Assembly: GCA_030407315.1 (NCBI GenBank)
Contig: JALQPE010002171.1
Coordinates: forward strand, 35,294 to 99,293
DNA length: 64,000 nucleotides
Direction: 5' to 3'
Source: Asparagopsis taxiformis
Lineage: Eukaryota > Rhodophyta > Florideophyceae > Bonnemaisoniales > Bonnemaisoniaceae
The stretch's first letter is position 1. Each line of letters begins with the position of its first letter. A model generated the notes under the pieces. The model was not told the origin of the DNA. It did no database searches and saw only the letters and a program-made list of their open reading frames with translations. A program made the position numbers and the translations under genes. Below are positions 1 through 11,446 of this stretch, one piece after another.

Positions 1-518
1 GCCACGAGACGAGCCATAAACACAAACTGGCCCCCTTGCAGTGCGAGACAAAGGTGGAATGCGGTTAATAGACCCATCACAACCACTGCGCTCGACTGCG
101 AGTCTGACAGACCGTCCACGGAAAAGTTGATGAGATCAACTGCTTCGTAGATCGGCAGCACGAAGACGTAGATAATAAAGGTGAAAACGCCCAGAAGCGT
201 TTGCAAAGCCATGCCGATTTTCATCACGCCCGTGTTGTAGTAGCGAATAAACAATGCGCATAGACCGAGGAAGAAGCCGATGAGGCCGAAAAACACCTCG
301 GAGAGCGCGCCGAGAAATGGCACCATTTTCGGCGGGCGTCCATCCCCCCTGAGGTCGTCAAATGGTTCCGTGAGGTTGAGACGGACGGTTCCCTCGTTGA
401 TGACGATGGCGGACCATAGTAGCAATAGTCCAGCCGCTTCCACAAAGGCTAGCGTCCGGGTGTAGTCTTGCTTGATGGGTTGGTTTTCCACGTCTACGTC
501 GATATTTTTTGTTTCCAT
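1..518 (-). CDS. Multipass membrane protein, N-terminal part; gene continues past the left edge
   Basis: The frame is open from an ATG at 516-518 (complement) to the window edge, giving about 172 residues with no stop. It is clearly a paralog of the gene at 11447-12427. Both share a first hydrophobic segment with WSxxVINEG, a GRPPK loop, a GEV/SEVFFGLIG segment, an IYVFxxPIYE segment and LALQGGQFVF. Four hydrophobic segments are visible here, against eight in the complete paralog. I do not recognise the family, and no catalytic motif is evident, so a transport, channel or structural membrane role is only a guess. The start is supported by alignment with the paralog's start and by a TATA-like box about 64 bp upstream. 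No intron is needed in the visible part. Confidence 0.8.
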   Translation of the reverse strand, partial: METKNIDVDVENQPIKQDYTRTLAFVEAAGLLLLWSAIVINEGTVRLNLTEPFDDLRGDGRPPKMVPFLGALSEVFFGLIGFFLGLCALFIRYYNTGVMKIGMALQTLLGVFTFIIYVFVLPIYEAVDLINFSVDGLSDSQSSAVVVMGLLTAFHLCLALQGGQFVFMARLV

Positions 519-577
519 GTCGGTTGAATGGTAGGTAGGATGTGGGTGAAAATGCTGGGCAGGTCGAGGTGGCTACT

Positions 578-586
578 GTTTATATC
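578..586 (-). promoter_or_regulatory. TATA-like box of the left membrane protein gene
   Basis: The complement reads GATATAAAC, centred about 64 bp upstream of the ATG at 518. The paralog at 11447-12427 has TACTTAAAC at nearly the same distance, which makes a core promoter role more likely. This was inferred by position only. Confidence 0.4.
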
Positions 587-3500
587 GAGACCGGACGCGG
601 ACAAATCGAGCGCGTTGAGCGTTGTTTTGGGCAGTGCAGTGCGGTGCTGTTTGGTATATGTCAAGGCGGCTTCATAATTGGAACTGGAATGGATGATAGA
701 AGAAATGAATGGAGCGGGACAGGTTGGGGTTGCATGCAGAGCTGGGTGGCTTTTCGGATTGGTCAATTGTTCTATTCCGTTGGTTCTTTCATGATCTGGA
801 CGGGAGATTTTAGTTTGAAAGCGTTCACGTCGGGTATCAATCGAGAGCATAAAGAGATGTCTTGAGTGTCGATTGTGATTTGCCAGGTCGAACTATCCAG
901 CAGCAAAGCAAGACATCTGCATAAACGGGTGCAAGAAAAGCACTCTACACAGTGGGGCTCGTTCTACGGTTGGTACAGCACGACATAACTGTGATGTTAG
1001 CAATGAACCATCTGTGTGGAACCATCGGGCGCACGGCGTGGCGCGCTCTGCACAGCGGTGTAGGACTATTCGAAAGCAGATCCAGTGCGAATCGGCACAA
1101 AGCATAGCACGGCAAGTAGCGAGTCCAAGCGAGTGGTCAGCGGATTTATCATTCATTCGCGAGTAACCAACCTCTACACCTACCACAACCACATGTCACA
1201 CCGCGTGAAAAGAGCGGCAGACATGCGCCGTTACGCTCTGCACGCGGGTCACGAGCCCGTGTCTACGGCGTGCGCGCAGGACACGGCATACGCTGCAGGG
1301 CGACTATGAGGGGAGAAATATCGGCGCGACGAATCAGCCGCAACGCTCATTGCACGCCATGAATTGATAAGCGAGCGGTATGTTACACTGTAACAAGCGA
1401 GGGCCAATTGGCGCGCGGCGACGTATATGCGGCACCTTTCCGCTATGGGAAACGTCTTGTGCGCTGCCATGCTCAATTTGCAGCCGATAATCTACACATC
1501 TACTGGAGCCACCCGTCGCTCTGCGACAAGCCAGTTTACCGACGGCATGACGTCGAGTTTGGTAAGTTTGTATGACGATGATGGCTGTCTGCACAGACGG
1601 GCAGGCTTGGGGCAATTGCATGGAGAAATGCAATGATAAGATATGATGGATTTGTTTGTTGGAGAGAAATCGTCGTGGCTAGGGTTTGGATCTATGTCTC
1701 GCGGCCAATGGGCCTCGTCGACGGCGCGCAGCTGCGATATCTCGGGTGCAGATATTGTGCATGGCCCGCAAACTGCAGGAATAGGGGCCATTTCTATTTC
1801 TGTACCGTACCGTGTATTTCTCTTGACGTCAACGCCGCTCGGCCACATACCGTGTGTCTGGCGCACAATCGTCATCGATGTGCTGCACATGCCGCGCTAC
1901 GTATCGCCTGCCATACGCGAGTGATAGCTCATTCACATCGATCATCTCTCCCGATCCGATGTGACTTTGGCGGGAAATCCCTCGTGTCATTCCACCGCTA
2001 TACCCGCCGTTGTAGATAGATGCCCGTTAAAACTTTCCACATCCTCACCTTCTCAAAACCTTTGTCGCTCGTCCAATGCTCCCGTCTGCAACCCCCAATC
2101 TTTCCTGTCTGTATGTAGCCGCGCATCTAGTGTCGTATTTCCGACCCCCGTGCGCCATGCGACGTTTTCGAGACCTTGTGTGCATCGATTCATCCCTGCC
2201 GTTTTCCACCATGATTGACCGTGCTGCGGAAACATCCGGTAGTAATGCATCAAATAAAATTTTCATTCCGATCAGCCCAATTGCACGCCGACAGAAAGGA
2301 CGCAACATCACCGCGCACACTCTTGATAGAAAGCTTTGATACAATCCTTCAACTCATCTTGACGCCCAATATTCATGACAAAGCACCAATCTTCCCATTG
2401 GCTCTGCATCCACCCAACCAACGCAGCGACGATCAATTTCGCCCGTCGCACTCATCTGCGCAAAAGTCACGGAGGCTATTTGCGGCATTTATCAGATGAT
2501 GCCCGTGTTTCCAAACAGATTATTTGTTTCTTTCCGTCCCATGTTACAAACCTTCGTAGACCGTTCAAGTCGGTCTGCATGCCGCAACGTCTCGATGCCC
2601 GTGCCCGACTCTATCTCCATCGATGTGTCTCGTGATAGTTTATCAATACACCACAGTAGTGTACTGTAACATTTCAAAACAGACATTCAATTTCCAATCC
2701 AATTTTCAAGCCGTCACCACAAAAAGTGGAATCGACACCGTTCCACGAGTCGACTACAATTCGTCTCGGCTACTGTAGATCCCATTCACTCCGCCGTGAT
2801 CGACTAATCTTCTTCAGCAAACACTTCAGAGAGCTGACAACTCTTATCACTCTCTGCATTGTTTATTCTTCAATACCCGCCAACTGCCTAAACTTCAGAT
2901 GGCATAGTTGATATGTCAACATCGAAATGACTGTCAACGTCTCGCTTGCGTTTCTTACACCCTGTCTTTTAGTTCTCCAACAGTTCACCGTTGAGAACAT
3001 TACGCTTATATTTCTGATGGTTCCCGATCGTAATTTGGGTACGAAACGGCACTCTGTCCATCCTAAATGCATCAGGTTTACCAATTCTGTTGTCTCCGCA
3101 ATTTCTTGACCCAACTGGTCTCCCTCTGGAGATGCAACTATCACAATAGGTTTCAGTGCTCCGGTTGACTGAGTACCATTTCCGTTTTGACGGACTGAGA
3201 GATGTTTTCTATGGCGTTCTCTGATCGTTCTTTATTTTCGCAGTGGTTGGCGTCAAGCGTATATGCATCTCGGCTGCTCCGTTAAAGCGAACGCAGCACG
3301 TATTTTGAGAACAAGAAAATCCATCCAAGCCTCCGAATTCTCCAGAATGCGACATGATCGTCAGCGACACGGATTTGAGTTTGCTTTGATTTAAGAACTG
3401 CACGGCTTTGGCTCTGTTTCATCTCCTATCATTGCAGTCTTCCACAAGATGCGTGCGCTTTCAGCGATCGGGAGAGCAGTTACGATGTGCGGATCAATCT

Positions 3501-4149
3501 GAAACTTTGTCCCTTATCGTGTCCAACGCTCTGAAAACTGCAGTTGTTTTATTGCACCAGTAGCATATCCAATACGATGTCAATTGGAAAGAAACGCATC
3601 CAAATATTTTTGTTGATCGATGGAGCAATGTCAAAGGTACTGTCGAGTGCAGTATAGATGTGATTGGATCGTCTTTCTAGACGTTCTCAATTCCCCAGCA
3701 GACACTACGAGGTTAGCAACCCTATTCACCTCAGCATCTTTCTGCAGAATTGAAATATGATCCACTCTATATCTGATGTGTAATCTTTCACAGATAGCAC
3801 AGGCACGAAAGATGGAGAAGATAAAATTCGAATCCGTGTCCTGACCTCTCAAAATGGCATTATCTTTTCTGTCTTCCAAGCTCTGCGATAACGAAAACAA
3901 TGGTGGTCTCGACTATGTAAAACTGCAGACGTCAAAGATGTCTTTTGTCGATCATTTAAATTTCGTTTTCAGCTCCTACGCTTGTTTCTGCGAAAACGAT
4001 ATGTGTAGATCAAGAACATTTATGGGAAAGCAAACCAAACAATGTTCTCCAAGTTTATTCGCAGTTCATTCTGCTCATTCTCTCAGTTCCAGTGCCCAAG
4101 ACGATTTGAGATTGCAAACTAAAACGACCATATAATCCTAGGCAACTTC
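587..4149. other. Intergenic region with no supported gene
   Basis: Only short overlapping open frames on both strands are present, none with a recognisable domain or signal. On the minus strand, 3631-3900 is the most protein-like stretch, ending in a segment loosely like the end of an RNase H-like domain, but it breaks up on both sides. It may be remains of an old element. No RNA gene was recognised. Confidence 0.5.
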
Positions 4150-7100
4150 TTAATGCTCCCGGCAGTATCCATACACACATTGAAGTCCAGTTGCACAAAC
4201 CCAGAACGGATCTTGTCCACATTGGCCTCCACTTCCCATCGGTTTCACACAGCGACGGTCCGTGTCGGTGCCGGCACAGACAAGCCCGGTTTCACAGACA
4301 GATCCTGCAGCCAAGCACGATTCGCCCTCAGCAATAGCAGGTGTGCGGCACGTCCCGTCAATGCAGTCAAGGCCATCAACACAGATCCAGAACGGGTCTT
4401 GACCGCACTCTCCGCCAAGCTCCATCGGTTTTACACAGCGACGGTCAGTATCAGTTCCTGCACATACGAGACCAGCGTCACACACTGATCCAGCTGCGAG
4501 ACATGAGTCTCCCTCGGCTACAACAGGGGTTCGGCATGTACCATCAATACACTCGAGGCCGGAGACACAGATCCAGAACGGGTCTTGACCACACTCACCA
4601 CCGAGCTCCATGGGCTTGACGCAACGGCGGTCAGTATCAGTGCCAGCGCAAACGAGTCCGGTGTCACAAACGGATCCAGCAGCAAGGCATGAGTCACCTT
4701 CTGCAACTACTGGTGTGCGACATGTTCCGTCGATACAATCAAGACCAGAGACACAGATCCAGAAGGGATCTTGGCCGCACTCTCCCCCGAGCTCCATTGG
4801 CTTAACACAGCGACGATCCGTGTCAGTGCCAGCGCAAACGAGTCCGGTGTCACACACAGATCCAGCTGCGAGACATGAGTCACCTTCTGCAACTACTGGT
4901 GTGCGACAGGTTCCGTCGATACAGTCAAGGCCGTCAACACAGATCCAGAAGGGATCTTGACCACACTCACCACCGAGTTGCATAGGTTTGACGCAGCGGC
5001 GGTCAGTATCAGTGCCAGCGCAAACGAGTCCGGTGTCACATACAGATCCAGCTGCGAGACATGAGTCACCTTCTGCAACTACTGGTGTGCGACATGTACC
5101 ATCAATACAATCGAGGCCGTCAACACAGATCCAGAAGGGATCTTGACCACACTCACCACCGAGTTGCATAGGTTTGACGCAACGACGGTCAGTATCAGTG
5201 CCAGCGCAAACGAGGCCGGTGTCACAAACGGATCCAGCAGCAAGGCATGAATCTCCTTCTGCAACTACTGGTGTGCGACATGTTCCGTCGATACAATCAA
5301 GACCAGAGACACAGATCCAGAAGGGATCTTGGCCGCACTCTCCCCCGAGCTCCATTGGCTTAACACAGCGACGATCCGTGTCAGTGCCAGCGCAAACGAG
5401 TCCGGTGTCACACACAGATCCAGCTGCGAGACATGAGTCACCTTCTGCAACTACTGGTGTGCGACAGGTTCCGTCGATACAGTCAAGGCCGTCAACACAG
5501 ATCCAGAAGGGATCTTGACCACACTCACCACCGAGTTGCATAGGTTTGACGCAGCGGCGGTCAGTATCAGTGCCAGCGCAAACGAGTCCGGTGTCACATA
5601 CAGATCCAGCTGCGAGACATGAGTCACCTTCTGCAACTACTGGTGTGCGACATGTACCATCAATACAATCGAGGCCGTCAACACAGATCCAGAAGGGATC
5701 TTGACCACACTCACCACCGAGTTGCATAGGTTTGACGCAACGACGGTCAGTATCAGTGCCAGCGCAAACGAGGCCGGTGTCACAAACGGATCCAGCAGCA
5801 AGGCATGAATCTCCTTCTGCAACTACTGGTGTGCGACATGTTCCGTCGATACAATCAAGACCAGAGACACAGATCCAGAACGGATCTTGGCCGCACTCTC
5901 CCCCGAGCTCCATTGGCTTAACACAGCGGCGATCCGTGTCAGTGCCAGCGCAAACGAGTCCGGTGTCACACACAGATCCAGCTGCGAGACATGAGTCACC
6001 TTCTGCAACTACTGGTGTGCGACAGGTTCCGTCGATACAGTCAAGGCCGTCAACACAGATCCAGAAGGGATCTTGACCACACTCACCACCGAGTTGCATA
6101 GGTTTGACGCAGCGGCGGTCAGTATCAGTGCCAGCGCAAACGAGTCCGGTGTCACATACAGATCCAGCTGCGAGACATGAGTCACCTTCTGCAACTACTG
6201 GTGTGCGACAGGTTCCGTCGATACAGTCAAGGCCGTCAACACAGATCCAGAAGGGATCTTGACCACACTCACCACCGAGTTGCATAGGTTTGACGCAGCG
6301 GCGGTCAGTATCAGTGCCAGCGCAAACGAGTCCGGTGTCACATACAGATCCAGCTGCGAGACATGAGTCACCTTCTGCAACTACTGGTGTGCGACATGTA
6401 CCATCAATACAATCGAGGCCGTCAACACAGATCCAGAAGGGATCTTGACCACACTCACCACCGAGTTGCATAGGTTTGACGCAACGACGGTCAGTATCAG
6501 TGCCAGCGCAAACGAGGCCGGTGTCACAAACGGATCCAGCAGCAAGGCATGAATCTCCTTCTGCAACTACTGGTGTGCGACATGTTCCGTCGATACAATC
6601 AAGACCAGAGACACAGATCCAGAAGGGATCTTGGCCGCACTCTCCCCCGAGCTCCATTGGCTTAACACAGCGACGATCCGTGTCAGTGCCAGCGCAAACG
6701 AGTCCGGTGTCACACACAGATCCAGCTGCGAGACATGAGTCACCTTCTGCAACTACTGGTGTGCGACAGGTTCCGTCGATACAGTCAAGGCCGTCAACAC
6801 AGATCCAGAAGGGATCTTGACCACACTCACCACCGAGTTGCATAGGTTTGACGCAGCGGCGGTCAGTATCAGTGCCAGCGCAAACGAGTCCGGTGTCACA
6901 TACAGATCCAGCTGCGAGACATGAGTCACCTTCTGCAACTACTGGTGTGCGACATGTACCATCAATACAATCGAGGCCGTCAACACAGATCCAGAAGGGA
7001 TCTTGACCACACTCACCACCGAGTTGCATAGGTTTGACGCAACGACGGTCAGTATCAGTGCCAGCGCAAACGAGGCCGGTGTCACAAACGGATCCAGCAG

Positions 7101-8364
7101 CAAGGCATGAATCTCCTTCTGCAACTACTGGTGTGCGACATGTTCCGTCGATACAATCAAGACCAGAGACACAGATCCAGAAGGGATCTTGGCCGCACTC
7201 TCCCCCGAGCTCCATTGGCTTAACACAGCGACGATCCGTGTCAGTGCCAGCGCAAACGAGTCCGGTGTCACACACAGATCCAGCTGCGAGACATGAGTCA
7301 CCTTCTGCAACTACTGGTGTGCGACAGGTTCCGTCGATACAGTCAAGGCCGTCAACACAGATCCAGAAGGGATCTTGACCACACTCACCACCGAGTTGCA
7401 TAGGTTTGACGCAGCGGCGGTCAGTATCAGTGCCAGCGCAAACGAGTCCGGTGTCACATACAGATCCAGCTGCGAGACATGAGTCACCTTCTGCAACTAC
7501 TGGTGTGCGACATGTACCATCAATACAATCGAGGCCGTCAACACAGATCCAGAAGGGATCTTGACCACACTCACCACCGAGTTGCATTGGCTTGACGCAA
7601 CGACGGTCAGTATCAGTGCCAGCGCAAACGAGGCCGGTGTCACAAACGGATCCAGCAGCAAGGCATGAATCTCCTTCTGCAACTACTGGTGTGCGACATG
7701 TTCCGTCGATACAATCAAGACCAGAGACACAGATCCAGAAGGGATCTTGGCCGCACTCTCCCCCGAGCTCCATTGGCTTAACACAGCGACGATCCGTGTC
7801 AGTGCCAGCGCAAACGAGTCCGGTGTCACACACAGATCCAGCTGCGAGACATGAGTCACCTTCTGCAACTACTGGTGTGCGACAGGTTCCGTCGATACAG
7901 TCAAGGCCGTCAACACAGATCCAGAAGGGATCTTGACCACACTCACCACCGAGTTGCATAGGTTTGACGCAGCGACGGTCAGTATCAGTGCCAGCACAAA
8001 CAAGTCCAGTATCACATACAGATCCAGCGGCAAGGCAGGAATTGCCTTCTGTGACAACGGGAGAGCTACAGGTTCCATCAATACATTCAAGGCCGGAGAC
8101 ACAAATCCAGAATGGGTCCTGTCCACAGTCGCCATCTAGTTCCATTGGTTTGACACATCGACGATCAGTGTCTGTTCCGGCACAGACGAGTCCGGTGTCA
8201 CATATGGATCCGGTTGCCAGACATGAATAACCTTGGGCAATGACAATAGTGGTTCTCATCTGGGAACGAAGCTCCCTGGCATCGTAATGCACATTTTGAG
8301 GTACACAGACAGCAAGAGTTGCAAAGTAAATTGCACCAAGTGCAATTGAAAATTTGAGCTCCAT
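4150..8364 (-). CDS. Secreted cysteine-rich protein made of 22 tandem 62-residue repeats
   Basis: This is a single uninterrupted 1404-residue frame. Residues 1-20 form a signal peptide-like stretch (charged start, hydrophobic core ending near AVCVPQ), followed by about 24 linker residues and then 22 repeats of 62 residues; the last has 58. Each repeat has eight cysteines in two half-repeats of four: C-x6-C-x5-C-x8-C and C-x7-C-x5-C-x4-C. The spacing suggests small disulfide-bonded modules, loosely like Dickkopf/colipase-type cysteine-rich domains; I cannot assign a named family with certainty. No membrane anchor is seen after the signal, so an extracellular matrix or cell-wall protein is likely. 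Terminal repeats are the most diverged and central ones are nearly identical, which is typical of unequal exchange. The ATG sits in TCCCATGG, with a TATA box about 120 bp upstream. Confidence 0.9.
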   Translation of the reverse strand: MELKFSIALGAIYFATLAVCVPQNVHYDARELRSQMRTTIVIAQGYSCLATGSICDTGLVCAGTDTDRRCVKPMELDGDCGQDPFWICVSGLECIDGTCSSPVVTEGNSCLAAGSVCDTGLVCAGTDTDRRCVKPMQLGGECGQDPFWICVDGLDCIDGTCRTPVVAEGDSCLAAGSVCDTGLVCAGTDTDRRCVKPMELGGECGQDPFWICVSGLDCIDGTCRTPVVAEGDSCLAAGSVCDTGLVCAGTDTDRRCVKPMQLGGECGQDPFWICVDGLDCIDGTCRTPVVAEGDSCLAAGSVCDTGLVCAGTDTDRRCVKPMQLGGECGQDPFWICVDGLDCIDGTCRTPVVAEGDSCLAAGSVCDTGLVCAGTDTDRRCVKPMELGGECGQDPFWICVSGLDCIDGTCRTPVVAEGDSCLAAGSVCDTGLVCAGTDTDRRCVKPMQLGGECGQDPFWICVDGLDCIDGTCRTPVVAEGDSCLAAGSVCDTGLVCAGTDTDRRCVKPMQLGGECGQDPFWICVDGLDCIDGTCRTPVVAEGDSCLAAGSVCDTGLVCAGTDTDRRCVKPMELGGECGQDPFWICVSGLDCIDGTCRTPVVAEGDSCLAAGSVCDTGLVCAGTDTDRRCVKPMQLGGECGQDPFWICVDGLDCIDGTCRTPVVAEGDSCLAAGSVCDTGLVCAGTDTDRRCVKPMQLGGECGQDPFWICVDGLDCIDGTCRTPVVAEGDSCLAAGSVCDTGLVCAGTDTDRRCVKPMQLGGECGQDPFWICVDGLDCIDGTCRTPVVAEGDSCLAAGSVCDTGLVCAGTDTDRRCVKPMELGGECGQDPFWICVSGLDCIDGTCRTPVVAEGDSCLAAGSVCDTGLVCAGTDTDRRCVKPMQLGGECGQDPFWICVDGLDCIDGTCRTPVVAEGDSCLAAGSVCDTGLVCAGTDTDRRCVKPMQLGGECGQDPFWICVDGLDCIDGTCRTPVVAEGDSCLAAGSVCDTGLVCAGTDTDRRCVKPMELGGECGQDPFWICVSGLDCIDGTCRTPVVAEGDSCLAAGSVCDTGLVCAGTDTDRRCVKPMQLGGECGQDPFWICVDGLDCIDGTCRTPVVAEGDSCLAAGSVCDTGLVCAGTDTDRRCVKPMQLGGECGQDPFWICVDGLDCIDGTCRTPVVAEGDSCLAAGSVCDTGLVCAGTDTDRRCVKPMELGGECGQDPFWICVSGLDCIDGTCRTPVVAEGDSCLAAGSVCDTGLVCAGTDTDRRCVKPMELGGECGQDPFWICVSGLECIDGTCRTPVVAEGDSCLAAGSVCDAGLVCAGTDTDRRCVKPMELGGECGQDPFWICVDGLDCIDGTCRTPAIAEGESCLAAGSVCETGLVCAGTDTDRRCVKPMGSGGQCGQDPFWVCATGLQCVYGYCREH
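4153..8232 (-). repeat. 22-copy, 186-bp coding tandem repeat with a 558-bp higher-order unit
   Basis: The 186-bp units follow a three-unit order: one with VKPMEL/VSG, then two with VKPMQL/VDG. Equivalent units of one subtype recur at 4707, 5265, 5823, 6567, 7125 and 7683, that is every 558 bp with one 744-bp step where a single extra unit (6195-6380, identical in translation to 6009-6194) was added. The outer units at both ends fall outside this order. Confidence 0.93.
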
Positions 8365-8481
8365 GGGATGAGAACTTTCTTGAAAGCGGTTGACGTAGCG
8401 GGTAGTTTGTGGTATCTTATCGGTGCTTCTGTGAATGTCTTGTTGATGAAAAATTCTGCGTAAGAGAGGGAGGCTGCTCCT

Positions 8482-8489
8482 GTTTTATA
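8482..8489 (-). promoter_or_regulatory. TATA box of the cysteine-rich repeat gene
   Basis: The complement reads TATAAAAC, about 120 bp upstream of the ATG at 8364, which would leave a 5' untranslated region of roughly 90 bases. It is the clearest TATA match near a gene start in this window. Confidence 0.55.
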
Positions 8490-11446
8490 CTGGGTTCAAA
8501 ACGATTTTCAAACTGCATTTGTCCTTCAAGGTCCTGGTGATGTAATGAACAAGACGTTCATGAATTTGAAGTTATTCCGAGAGGACAGAACGAGTTATTC
8601 AATACCACAGTTTTCGTGACGTATAGATCAGGACGTGTATTAGCAAAGGTTTGAAAACAGAACTGAGTGGTAATATGAAATCAGATGAACTTTATTGGAG
8701 GAAATAATGACTCTGAAGGAACTAATCAATTCTGAGAATAGCGTGTATATGTAATCATGCCTTAGATCTGAGGGAGGATTGAGAGAGTCTTTTAATAGAA
8801 TGAATCGTACCAATTGAATTGGATAGGCATACTACTTGACTTGGGATCATCAAGAAACGATGGAGAGGCACGCTATGTGTGAGGCTAAAGCAATTTGATT
8901 GAATCAAACCTCAAAAGGTACATTCGACGGATATTGGCCAACAAAGACAGCACGTTTAGAAAATATCTGTCAAGAAACTGTTCATGCAATTCGAAAAGCC
9001 TTTCCATCTTCCTCAGCATGCATCTCTCAACAACAAACATGTAAGCCTGAATAGAGGAATGCGGTGCTCTATGAGGATCTGCTCGTTCAAAGCAGCAAGA
9101 ACTGGCGTGAACATGATGTAAGCAGAGTAAATGACTTCTGTCCGACTACATCAGAACATGACAAGAGATGATGAGGATCGGATCACTGGCATCAACAGGT
9201 ATTCGACAGACGTGCACAAGATGTACAAGTGTAATCTGCAAAGATAGTTGGTTGGGAATGTGCTGGATATTTTGGATTGAAATGATTCTCAGCAGATGTA
9301 CCTGGAGACTGGAGAGGTTGACGAAGAACACGAAGATATTACAATGCGGGTGAGTGAAAAAATCTATTTCTCGAGATGCACGACAGTCTTTCGTGGATTA
9401 GTCATGAAGTGGACATATTGATGTGTGCCGATTTGAAGTGAGCTATGAGGATTTGATTGGGCAGTTGTGACTGACGAACGTTGTGTATATTGGTGGATGG
9501 GGATTATCCGATACGATCAGGTCGTATCTGTGTATGGCGGAGGTTTTCCAAAGCTGGTGAGCCGGTAGTTTACTTGTTTTAGGGTACTGTATTGCGGATA
9601 TCCTGCGAGGTTTAGACTATATTTAGTAATCAAAGACCTAAATATAGATAAATCCCGCCGCGTCACAGTGTAATTGCTTGGGGCGCGTACCTTTGGAAGC
9701 GAAGATGGTATATTAGTGCGTATCTTCACAGCGTCGCGATTCAATATACAGGGAACGCCCTTGTAGAATTGAATGCAAAGCTCAGCGGAAAGAGGAATTC
9801 GCAGGTGGCATCTTGGAAGAAATAATGAATTATTCAAAAATTGTGAGAGGTTAAATCATGACACGAGATGCGGATCGTCTGGCGACGGAAAGAGGAGCAC
9901 AGGTGAATGTCGTTTACAGATGGAATACACGCTGCAAAAAATGGGAGTGAACGATTTCAACAAGACGTAATCATTATAATCGTCTCGCAGCGACAGCACG
10001 GCTTGCAAGGTCTAGTTAGGACAGCGCATGTGCAACAAAACTGGGAATTGACGCGACTTGATTTCATGCTAACTGCGCCAGACGGTCTGCTGGATAATAT
10101 CTTCATAGATGGATATAATTAAAGTTGTATTACAGATGTACGCTTCTCTCCCCCCCACTTTGCACCTCGATCAACTCTGCATTTGATTTGCGCATGTTTG
10201 TCGCAACGATTCTAACAACAACAATACTGTCATGGACCTACGTGATTGGCATCCATCTAGAACATGCCATTATACGACAAGACCATCATCATTGGACGTC
10301 ATGTAGCCGAGAAGCCTCCGTAGCGCCGTTGCGCGACGTCATGAATCCGAGAAAGCCACGGCCGAAAGCGCACGTGCTCGGCGTCGTAGCTGCCCGTGCA
10401 CTCTGCACGCCGGCGCGCAGGGCCGGGGGACGTAGCGAGGTGTAGCCTATCATAATGGCGATAAATCGCGGGTAGATGGATGGGTGTGAGAGGGTAATAT
10501 GTTGGTCCGGCGTCCACTTTATTCATGTTGGTCAAACGTTTTGTGTGCTACTACAGAGCTTTGTTACTTGTCTAAACGCACCGTATGGCACAGGTTGCGG
10601 CAGCGGTGTTGTTATAGATCATTCGCGCTTGCGCGTGTTTTCTGAAATATTCTGTATCAGCACGTGACAATCGGAGGAAATTCTGCATAGTCGGAAATAT
10701 ATATACCTATCAAGCATCATCATTTCTACCGTCACTGCTCCCTTCCAAACGTGATGCCGTCAGCAAAATCCGCCACCATTGATTGTTGCCATCGTCAGCA
10801 AATTGCTGACAGCGACACCTTGGTTGTTTACTTGTCACATGTGGGATACACGTAACGCTTATACATACATGTTTCATGAGTATGGCATGTCGGTTCTGAC
10901 GGGCTACATGGGTACGCGTCTGCCGAATTTAATTCACGTTGATATCCGATGCGGACTCGTCGTATCGCCCGACACGAGACGGTTGGTAACTACGTGTCTG
11001 CATCAATCACCATCGATGACCATGCCAACCAACAACTATCCGCCAACCATCCGCGGTGCTACATGAAGGAATCAGACCCGTTGAATATTCCATATTACAC
11101 GCATCTGACTCACAAGTGCTTGAAGCCATCTCTGTCAATTTTAAGTTGTTTCTCATGTAGCACCGTTCTATGATAATCCTCGCTCAGCCCCCTCTGCACT
11201 GGGCCGATACTTCCTTGCAGCACGAAGTATCCCTCGATTTCGCGTCGTCTGCTCGTTACACATAATACGATAGCCCGAACATCATCGACGTCTGCGTCCG
11301 CACATCGAATACAGCAACTCTGACAAAGCATTATTGCTATAGCACATCAACAAAAAACTTTTACAAAAGTGTCAACATGCAAATTTATATACATTCGAAA
11401 AACAATCCAACATGCACCGAAAAACACATCGCAATCATCCATCCAT
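8490..11446. other. Intergenic region with no supported gene
   Basis: It is AT-rich in 8.5-9.6 kb and more mixed in 10.2-11.3 kb. Open frames are short and lack recognisable domains. An ATATATATA stretch at 10698-10706 could be a TATA element, but only a 33-codon frame follows it. I saw no tRNA, rRNA or transposon ends. Confidence 0.5.

Noticed and set aside
3631..3900. Possible RNase H-like remnant on the minus strand
   Set aside because: Only the end of the segment resembles the family, the flanking order of other fragments does not fit, and frames break on both sides; too weak to list.
4153..8230. Long open frames on the opposite strand and in other frames across the cysteine-rich gene
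   Set aside because: They repeat with the 186-bp unit and result from its regular composition; only the minus-strand 1404-residue frame has a signal peptide and a sensible cysteine pattern.
10754..10855. 33-codon frame after a TATA-like stretch
   Set aside because: It is short, has no continuation by a plausible splice site and no recognisable product.
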